From NCBI GenBank assembly GCA_946807835.1, contig OX327684.1, forward strand, positions 14,904,501 to 14,968,500: a stretch of 64,000 nt of DNA. Direction: 5' to 3'. Below the pieces are notes generated by a model that searched no databases, was not told the DNA's origin, and was given only the letters and a program-made list of their open reading frames with translations. Below are positions 23,717 to 33,500 of this stretch, one piece after another; the first letter of the stretch is position 1, and each line of letters begins with the position of its first letter. The translations under genes and the position numbers were made by a program. The DNA comes from Ailanthus altissimus (taxonomy: Eukaryota; Streptophyta; Magnoliopsida; Sapindales; Simaroubaceae).

Positions 23717-24090
23717 TGATGATGACAGTCTCACGACGATGTAATGACTAAGGCAACAACATGATGTGATGTTGATGTCATGATGATGATGATGATGATA
23801 TGCTGAGATAACGGGATATGATGATAAATGGTTCGGGGAAACTCGTTCGAACTAATAGGTAGAGGCAAAATAATGATACGTCGGTCCGCTTAAGTCGACT
23901 TAGGTGATTTTTTTGCAGTAATACTCACAGGGCTTTTGTCATATGGTCCGAGGGCAATGTTCATGAGTATTCCATCTAATATTCTAAATAGTCATTTTTA
24001 CGGAGATACATGTAAGAACATAAACGATTTTATTAAGAACGATGTTCGTACATGGCAAATGGTTGTTTCATAAAGAAGAAAATAAAGGAT
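23717..24090. other. Spacer with GAT/ATG microsatellite
   Basis: Starts with ATG/GAT-rich simple sequence (23720-23830), then noncoding sequence. Presumably the region between the minus-strand integrase and the minisatellite of the Tat-like relic. Confidence 0.4.
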
Positions 24091-24597
24091 CAGAAGTAGT
24101 ATTTCTTCAGTAGTTTGGCATTCCACAGTTTTCTCACGACTCGTCTGTCTGCCCCTTCGAGCTCATAATCCTTTGATGCCTCTGACGACTATATACAGTT
24201 CTTCCTAAGTTGGGCCGAGGACTTCATCCGCTGGATTCTTTGTGTTGGGCACTATTCTTCTTAGCACCAGGTTATAATATCTGGTGATCCTTTGCTGTAG
24301 GCTGCTGTTTGGATCTGGGTCTAGTCTCTAAGTTATTCAACTGACCTAGATCCCTACAGTTCTCGGTCGTTATTGACAACTTCATAGAAGTTTAGCACCC
24401 GATGAGTTAAGGTTTCCATCTCTGCGGGAATTACTGCTTCGCTCCCGAAAGCCAATAAGAATGGCATCTTACTTGTGGTTGTCTTGCTAGTTGTTCGAAG
24501 CACTCACAGTACTTCTGATAGTTCTTCTTGAATAGTTTTTTGACTAACTTGTTGGAAGATTCAACCTATTCGTTGGTCTTGAGATGTACGGGGGAGG
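24091..24597 (-). pseudogene. Ty3/Gypsy integrase C-terminal fragment
   Basis: Read on minus from 24597: 'VHLKTNE*VESSNKLVKK' (the HPQTNGQVE block after the catalytic core), then 'FGSEAVIPAEMETLTHRVLN' with 'NNDREL', and finally 'VLPNTKxPAxxVLGPxWE'-like and 'RKLWNAKLLKKYYF' ending near 24091. The N-terminal and catalytic parts are missing because an Athila-type LTR begins at 24598. Several stops and at least one frameshift. The protein would have joined element DNA to the chromosome. Confidence 0.75.
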
Positions 24598-25887
24598 TGA
24601 TGAACACTTGAAATCATAAATTTAATAAGGATTTTACATCATTGTTTCTTATTACTAGTATCCTTAACCCCCCTAACTTAAATATGTTTACAATATTGTA
24701 CATAATTAGCTTTTAACTATTTTTTTGTAAGTTTGATAAAATGGGCATAACTTTCTACCTAGGAATCCAATTGGAGTAAAGAGCTGACTCAATAGGCTAA
24801 TATATTGTATTTTATAAGGTATTTAAAATTCGAGCATTTAGAGGGTAAAAATGGCCTAGAATAGAACTGATCTGCAGTACAGGTCTAGTTCAAACAATCA
24901 TCAGTATTTGGCCCATAACTATAGAAATACGTATCAAATATGTATGAGAAAACTTAATTTGAAAAGATAAGAGACTTATCTACAACTTTTTATCTTTTGA
25001 GTGGAAGTTAATTCGGACTACATCAATTTTAAATTAGACAATCAAGTAAGTACATTAATGATAATCAATAAAAATTAGTTGTCACCCTTCTTGAGTTTTA
25101 TCATCCAAGTGGTTCCCTCTTCATTTTTCTTAATTTATCCATATTTTTCTATAAATATGTGGCATGTTTATGCCCAAATGATGTAATTAGAAGGCTAGAT
25201 TTTAATTCAAAATATTTGTCATTTGTATTATATCTTTGTAGTATTATTTCTCTTGTTTACTATTCTAAAGTCATGTTATCTCTTCTTCCATCTCCTTTCT
25301 TTTTCTTTTGTTTTATTATGTCCAAGTAATTTTCTTTTTGCTAAGCTGAAAGGGTGAAACTCTTAGCAAGATAATAAGATATACTTAACTCTTTTTCATG
25401 AATTTAATGTTTCATGCTTAAGTTATACAAATTTATATATAATGTATTTATTTTGTTTGCAATATTAATATCATTTCTTGTAAAGTGGTATATCTTGATT
25501 TATTATAGACAATTTTTATAGTTGGCACAATAAATTCTTGAGACCATTTACAAGATTTGGCGTAGATACAATTTCTTGTAAAATGAGAATGTTGATTTAT
25601 TATAGACAAATATAAATATTGGCATAATAAATACTTGAACTCATTTATCAGATTTGGTGTATAAAAATTTAAAGAAATAAATACAAGATAATATATAAAT
25701 AGTGATGAACTTTAATTATTATATCTTCCGATTGGAACCTCCTTTGTGTGAGGATTCCAATTAAGTTATAAAAGAGTTGAATATATTTTTATTTCATATG
25801 CCAAGAGTGGATCCCTCTAACCTTAACTTTTATTTTAATTGGTTAATTAAATTATTATTTGCAAACATCTTATATTGCTTTATTTGT
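24598..25887 (+). repeat. Truncated third copy of the Athila-type LTR
   Basis: Begins TGATGAACACTTG like the LTRs at 1459 and 11895 and aligns with them up to the 'catcttatattgc' segment; about the last 140 bp of the LTR is missing. It is more diverged than the other two are from each other. It interrupts an integrase fragment on its left. No internal Athila sequence follows; a foldback sequence begins 12 bp after the end. Confidence 0.85.
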
Positions 25888-25899
25888 AAACATCTTATA

Positions 25900-25988
25900 T
25901 TTTATCGCCGCAGCACTGTAGATGTGCCAAAAGTGGGGAAGGTGTTCTTTCCCACTTTTGGCACATCTACAGTGCTCCGTTGATAAAA
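25900..25988. repeat. Near-perfect foldback sequence (26-bp stem)
   Basis: 25912-25937 is the exact reverse complement of 25951-25976, with a 13-nt loop. Outside it, TTTTATC (25900-25906) pairs with GATAAAA (25982-25988) after a 5-bp mismatched bulge. It sits at the broken end of the LTR fragment. It could be a miniature foldback element or a rearrangement scar; transcribed, it would form a strong hairpin. Confidence 0.9.
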
Positions 25989-26821
25989 TAAATCACACCA
26001 TCGCATAGATCACAAAATTTTGAGTCTAATGATATTAATTTTGAGTTAAATCGCAATTAGTCACCGGTGACCAGTCAACCACCGACGACAGTGACGGCCA
26101 CTGTCCGGCTACCCCATTTATTTATTTATTTTATTATTTTATTCAACCTATTACAGCATGCCACGTGTTTTTTTATTATTTTTTTAAGGCCTATTAATAT
26201 GTGACACGTGTACATTGTATAATGTACTTGCATCACCATATCAAACTACACATATAAAAGATGGCAAAATTATCAATATACTGTTAAAAGGAATTTTCTG
26301 TCAATTCTAACAGAATCAAACTAACAGACTATAATAGAATTGAATTTTTTAAAACACATGGGACAAATTTGAGAATTAGGTCAAACTCTAAAGATAAAAA
26401 TGCCCTTATAAAAAAAATCATATTAGTATTTATTCACATTTTATTAGGTAAAGAAGAACATATAAATCAATAATAAAAGAAAGATATTAATAAAATTGAG
26501 TATTATTATTTTATTTAGTTTGTATTCTAAAAATTTTATGGTCCACGAAATGGAAAACGAATCATAATAATATTAGGAAAGGTGGTCTTTTACGCTTATA
26601 AAAGTAGTTTATAACTTTATTTTAAAAAACAGTAAAAGGGGTGTACCGAATCACAAAGAGTTTTGTACTCTTTTACCTATTTCAAAATCGAACTTAAGTA
26701 ATAATATAACACAAAAAGTTAACAATCATCGGACCACGCCCTTGGAGGCAATAAACATAGTTTATATCATCAATTAATATCATTCCAAAAATTTTCATTA
26801 AAAAAAATTAAGAAACATAAG
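25989..26821. other. AT-rich flank, partly MULE-TIR-like
   Basis: No gene. 26040-26130 has a small palindrome-rich GC patch ('gtcaccggtgac' region). 26280-26420 reads on minus like plant MULE or MITE subterminal sequence ('gggcatttttatct', 'caaatttgtccc'). I could not find a matching opposite end. Confidence 0.35.
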
Positions 26822-27060
26822 ATTATAGATGAAACGAACGATTATGGTGAAGATAATGTTTTAGATAAGAACTTTGTTTCTCTCTCCTAGTCTCTTTTGA
26901 TTTCTTAAATTTTTAATGTAAATTTTTAGAATTTATATCATCAATTAATATCATTCCAAAATTTTACGTTAAAAAATTAAAAAATCAAAAGAGGGTAAGA
27001 GAGAGAAACAAAGTTCCTATCTAAAATATCATCTTCACCATAATCTTACGTTTCATATAT
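26822..27060. repeat. Inverted repeat with about 108-bp arms
   Basis: 26822-26932 and 26953-27060 are inverted copies with scattered mismatches (shared blocks 'attatggtgaagat', 'aactttgtttctctctc', 'ctcttttgatt') around a 20-bp centre. The central phrase 'tatcatcaattaatatcattcc' also occurs upstream at about 26765-26787. This is probably a MITE-like foldback, about 515 bp upstream of the amidase start codon. Confidence 0.8.
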
Positions 27061-27574
27061 AATCTTTTTTAAGTTATGAGTATAATTTGATCAAGTTAAG
27101 AAGTATGGTATTTTTTAATGTTCTTGTGAAAATTATGATATACAATTTATTAAAATAATATTTATACATAGGTATAAATATTAGAGTTTATTTCATAGGT
27201 TTAAATATTTAAATATTTAAATATTTAAATTAATACTTTTGATATCAAGTTTGTGTTTGACAAATTACCATGATCATAAAATTTCTTTTTTTTTTTTAAT
27301 TTTGTCTTAGAAATGAATTCCCTTTATTCACATCTAATATTTCATGTATGATGCATCACAATAGTACATTTAAAAAAAGTTTATCTTTTTAGGAAAAAAA
27401 AGAAGAAATGGAGGAGCATGAACCTCAAAGGTCAAGATAACAAAATCGCGAACCTTGAGGATCAATGTATGAAAAAGATAAATCTACGGGGCAATAAATA
27501 AAATACATAAAATTCAAGGATAAAGACAAAACAATAGGCGCTTAGAAATAGGAGCTCCTCTTAAACAAAGCGGC
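27061..27574 (+). promoter_or_regulatory. Upstream region of the amidase gene
   Basis: AT-rich 5' flank. No convincing TATA box at a clear distance from the start codon could be picked out among the many AT tracts; the 5' UTR probably begins within the last 100 bp ('ggagctcctcttaaac'). A T-run lies at 27287-27298. Confidence 0.35.
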
Positions 27575-30500
27575 ATGTCATTTTGTCTCCACTTCACTCT
27601 CAGCCCTCCGCTGAATACAATCAGATCATCGTCAACTCACCAGCGCCCCAAACACTCCAATCGTTTAATTTCGAACTCACTGTCAGTAAAGTCACTTGCC
27701 GCAGAGTCAGACTCAGTCATGGCAGGCGCAAACTCAGTCCGAGTCGCCGTGGCTCAAATGACGTCGATCAACGATCTCGCCTCCAATTTCGCCACGTGCT
27801 CTCGCCTCGTCAAAGTAAGACTATCATTAACTCTGAATTATTTATATATCTTTTAAAATTCATTTGGTAATGATATTTACTATGAATTCGCGTTTCAGCT
27901 TGATGTATTAGCTTCTCGTTAGAATCTATTTTTGCCCATTTTTTGGGTGAAAATTTTGAGGTAATTATTTGGTTAACTGTAACCTTAGTTTGATTCTAAT
28001 GTTAATGGTTAAATTGTAGATACTGCCATTTTTTTGGATTTCCCAAAAATCGCATAGTTTAGGAAGTTGACTTATGTGAACCTTTTTTAAACTAAAAACT
28101 TATGAATTGATAAATATCTGTTAATAAAGCTTAGTTAAATAAAATTGTCTACTAAAAGTAATTTGATATTGTTTATGTGTAGTAATAATTATTTACACTA
28201 GGAGGTAAAATTGTTGTCTATCATTAGAGTATCTATTAAGAGTATATTTGTAATTTGAATAAAGCTCATAAGCCCTTTCTAACTATAAATTGGAGGCTTA
28301 ATGGGCAAGAAATGAATCATCCTTCATTTGAGCAAAAATCTCTTATTTAGGTAAAAATCATTCTCTCTAGTAAAAAGAGCTACTATTTCCTCTCATTTCT
28401 CTCTCTACTAATCTCTATTGATTTTCATGAATTATGGGGACTTAGATTCTCCATGTGACGCCGTCTGTGGGTTGTTGATTGCAAATTTATCAACGATTTC
28501 AAACTATTTAGTAAGAAGATTCATGATTCTCAAGCTTTGATTGGTAATAATTGCATATCATGATCCATTATTTGATTAAATACAATTTGAGATTGATTTT
28601 GTGATTTGGTGATGCATCGATTCTAGATCTAGTTTAACTTTGATCATTTTGTTTTTCAATACATTTAATTCATTAGATCTTGATCTAATTCCTTTGAATG
28701 ACATCTTCTTCATCATTGCTAGATTATGTTTGATTATGAAAATGGATGGTGATTGGACCAAAAATGGCCATAGGCCAGTGATTTGTTTGTTTCTGTTTCA
28801 ATACCAAAATGACCTTTAATAAAAGTTGTATAATAATTGATTAATCAAGATCGGGCCATGATCATGTGATTCATCATGATCCGATTTTGACCGTGTGATT
28901 ACTATGTGATGAAGATTATGATCGGATTTAAACAAATTGAATTAATCAAATAATACTATGAAGATTATGGTCATAATAGAAATGATATTAAATTAAAACG
29001 AAAGGTAATAGTCATGATCAGCTGTTTGATTTACATCATAACATTCACAAAATAATATTAGCGAATGAAAGGTTTAACAAAATGATATTATGCATGAAAA
29101 TAATGGCCACCATTCGATCTAAAATGATCACATCATGATAACATAATAATCAATTTGTGATGATCCAATGTTGACTGGGTAATAATGGTTGATCGGGCTA
29201 TGATCGAATTGTGATCATGTGGTTCATCATGATCCGATCTTGAAATGATGGCGGTTGTTTGTGTGATTATTTTATCATAATTTTGAAATGATCATGACCG
29301 TGTGATCTTGGTTCATCATATGTTTAATCTTGAAATGATCAATCGTATAACAACATATCATAACTAGATCTTGATGATCAAATCATAATCATGCAGTTCA
29401 TCACGATGGTTCGATATAAACAAAAATATTCACGATTACATATTGTATTACGTACGAGGTAAAAACAAAAAGATTCATGATCTTTGTGATTTGATCATGA
29501 TGGTCATTGTGTGACCATGATCTTGGATCACATAAAGCCATTTGTGACCATAACAAACAAACCAAATTCTAATATATTAAAACACGTGTGAAGTGGTGGG
29601 ATTTACAAAATCACGTGTGAAGCTAATATTAGGCCATCTATAACTGTGATCTATCAAATTCTTTGGCCATGTATGATCATATGGTTCATCTATGATATCA
29701 AAGCAATCAAATGGCCCCAAAAATAATCATGAGATCCACAGCAAGAATTAATTGAAAGATAAAATAATCAATTAATAAAATAATTGAAAATCAAAATAAC
29801 ATAAATGCTTGTGACGAGGGTCTTTCATCTTTGTGAAACACAATCTGTTCTATGATTTGATTAATTGATTGAAAAAATAATCAAATCGGGGATCAAGGCA
29901 ATCAGATGGCCACAAATAGATCAATGGCCTTTGGCCATTTTCGGTATTGAAACAAATCAATTTTCACAAACAAATCAATGGCTTTTGGCCGATTTTAATA
30001 TTGAAGCAGAAACAAACAAATCACCGGCTTGTGGTCATTTTCGGTCCAAGCACCATCCATTTTCATGATCAAACATAAGCTAATATTAGGATCTAATGAA
30101 TTAAATGTATTGAAAAAAAAGAGATCAAAGCCGAACCAGATCTAGAATTAATGCATCACCAAATTACAAAATCAACCTCAAATTGCATTTAATCAAATAA
30201 TAGATCATGATATACAATTATTATCAATCTAAGCTTGAGAATCATGAATCTTCTTACCAAATAGTTCGAGATTGTTAAGAAATTTGTAATCAACAACCCA
30301 CAGACGACGGTATATAAAGGATCTAGGTCTCCACGATTCATGAAAATCAAGAGAGATTAGTAGAGAGAAATGATAGCTCTTTTATTAGAGAAAGAGAGTG
30401 ATTTTACACAAATGGCAAAAGATCCTTTTCTTACCCAATAAACCTCTTATTTATAGTTAGAGAGGCTTATAGACTTTGTTCAATTTACAAATATACTCTT

Positions 30501-33500
30501 AATGGGTAAACTAGTAGTAGGTAACAATTTTACCCTAAATGTAAATAATTGTTCCTACACTTGTGGCGAACAAACATATGATCAGATTAACCAAATCATA
30601 CATAATTTGGTTATTTATGATATGTTGTTATACAATTGATCATTTTCAAGATCAAACATGAATAACCATGTTCACACGGTTATGATCATTTCAAGATTAT
30701 GACAAAATAATCACACGGACAGCTGCCATCATTTCAAGATCGGATCATGATGAACCACATGATCACATGATCATGGCCCGATCAACAACTATTACCCAGT
30801 CAACATTGGATCATCATAAATTAGTCATTATGTCATCATGATGTGATCGTTTTAGATCGAATGATAGCCATTATTTCCATGCATAATATCATTTTGTTAA
30901 ACATTTCATTTGCTAATATTATTTTGTTAATGTTATGATGTAAATCAAATAGGTGATCATGACTATTACCTTTCATTTTCATTTAATATCATTTCCATTA
31001 TGATTATAATTTTCATAGTATTATTTTGATTAATTTATTTTGTTTAAATCTGATCATAATCTTCATCACATAGTAATGACATGGTCAAAATTGAATCATG
31101 ATGAAACACATGATTATGGTCCGATCTGGCCCAATCTTAATTAATCAATTATTATATAATTTTTATTTTGCCTATTGATGTATAATCATCAAGGATAAAA
31201 GCATTGAATCATGATTACTTATGGTTAATCTCATAGTTGATCATATTTCGGCCATACTTATATAACCATGGTCTTTATTTCCTTTATGCTATTTCTCAAC
31301 TTACTTATGATTTGATTATTTAAATAATAATTTAATCATGTTCTACATTGAGCTAAGTTGAATATAGCATTGATATTGATCATGGCGATGCTGATCTACG
31401 GTGCACTCTAATCTACGATGCATGATGACCTACGGTGGATTTACAGTGATCTAAGAACCTCATTGGTTTGCTTACAAAGTAGTTTTATAATTTCAATTTT
31501 ATATGCCTTGCTTATTACAATTGTTACATGCAACAATTACATCATTACTTTCATTATTCATTATTGTACGCATTTAGAATTAAAGCTTTGATATTTTATT
31601 TTGATAGCGTGTTTCTCTAAATTAATATGAATAATTTCATCTTGATTAAGGTTGTATTAGACTCTTTAGTATATTTATCACCTCTTTTCAATATTCTTTG
31701 AACATTTGTGCACAAGATGCTAGATAAACGTCAAACTCGTGCTTCTTCCAAAGTCAACGAGAGCTTCTTCCAGCAACATGATCAAACCATTGAAACCCTA
31801 AACGATACTTACAATCAGCAAGTTGCAAGCACCTCTAGACGTCATGCCACAAGTAGCTTCACCACAAGTTTTGGACTGGATCTCAACAATGCAACAAAAG
31901 CTTGATGTGCAAGCTCAATGGATGGAATAGTTCACCAGAGCCTTTTCTTAATAGTAGAATTATTTGCAAGAAGTTTTTAAGCAGCACGAAAAGTTGCGAG
32001 TTCGCTTGGGACAATGTTGCGATTCCCTTGAGAGTGTCAACATCTTTAATAATGATGAATCGACTCTGCATCCACTTGTACCATCGCAAGTTGTGCCTCT
32101 ACAGACAATACCACCACCATTGTCGCATCCAAGTCCGAACTTGCATACAACACAACAGCCTCAAGTGCATTTCTTCACGAAGTTACCAGTGCCTAATACT
32201 TTATCGCAAATTCTTCCAACTGTTGCTACTCCCACTGTCCTCGTTCCACTAACTGTTAAGTTGTCTCTTGCAACCCGTTTACTAGAACAAGCACTAACAA
32301 CTCGTGTACAAGAAATATTTGTCGAGTGGCTATGGAGTCACCAGCTTCATACTCTTGGTGCCCTATACTCCTTTATTGCATGGAAGCTGCATGAGTCTCT
32401 ATTCACAAATGAGATTGAAAGCCAAAGAAGCCACCCAATTTTCACATGCCTACTTTAGAATCTTTGATAGTAACTTTGATCCAATAAGCCATGTATACTC
32501 CTTCAAGCAACTTATATCCCTTAAGGATTACAATGACGCCCTCAAATGCAAGCAATTTCCTCTGACCTTGACTGACGTTGCTATGACATAGTTTTAGAAC
32601 CTGCCACCAAAGACAATCAAGACTATCAGTAATTTCTACAAGTTGTTTGTCAACTATTTTCAGATACCTTATCAGCAACAAATCAATGTGTTCAATTTAG
32701 CTACTGTGTGGTAAGGACCAAAAGAAACTTTAAAGGACTACATGCGATGCTTTCGGGACATGTACATGCAAATAAAGAATCCAGATGATGCCTCACCTTT
32801 AATTGCATTTTTTAAAGAGTTATTGTCTGACACCTAGATATATGAAGATCTTTTGCGATAACCCATAAGATGTATTGAAGAATCTTTTCGACACACAGAA
32901 TCTTTCATTTGCGTGGAAGGGAATTGATTGAGTAGAGGTCGCAGAGCATCTGTAAAGACCATCACCTAGTCTGTTCCTTTTGAAATTCAAGATCAATAGG
33001 CTAACACTAGAACAGACTACAAAGGAAGGGCACGATTCCTCCAATCTTCTAAAATTTGCGAAAAAAGAGCAGGGTTCAACATTTCTTAAACACCTGAACT
33101 CCCTCTTAATACCTCTGTGAAGAAGATATGGATAGACAACAGGCATACAGAACTCTTTTGTGATCCTCCACCCATAAGTACTTCAACTGATCAATGGGAT
33201 AGAGCCAAAAAATGCCTATACCACAATGACTATGGACACAATACAAGCGAGTGTCAAACATTAAGAAGGCAGATTGAAGATTTGGCACGAAGAGGCGTTC
33301 TAGCCAAATATATCTTTAAGAATGATGTGTCTCCTCCATGAATAAGTCGCAATCCTAATATTGCTCATAGAGAAGCAGAGATAACAGCTCCTTTGTTACA
33401 ATGCTTTATGCATACATGGTCGACTTGACAATGATGATGATGTTGATCAAAGCAGTAGTCGCGGCAAAAATTTTGAAGGATAGGATAATGATGATAATTT

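Larger units (their letters stand above)
18241..24597. mobile_element. Relic of a Tat-like Ty3/Gypsy element
   Basis: This stretch is visibly richer in G and C than its neighbours. It combines an LTR/leader-like segment (18241-18600), a Transposase_28-like coding region on plus (19681-22275), a minisatellite (23418-23716) and an integrase C-terminal fragment on minus (24091-24597). Plant Tat-lineage elements are known to carry extra open frames, sometimes antisense to gag-pol, which fits this layout. Read that way, the element is on the minus strand, its 5' part is missing and it is cut at 24597 by an Athila-type LTR. No paired LTRs or target duplication were found. Confidence 0.6.

Noticed and set aside
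23428..23751. 107-codon plus-strand ORF with repeated RRTNHGE-like units as a gene
   Set aside because: It is open only because the minisatellite unit is a multiple of three; the opposite strand is open as well and there is no start context, domain or conserved end.
27719..27721. Met49 as the only start of the amidase
   Set aside because: The upstream ATG at 27575 is in frame with no stop between and gives a transit-peptide-like leader, so the longer form was annotated and the second start noted as an alternative.
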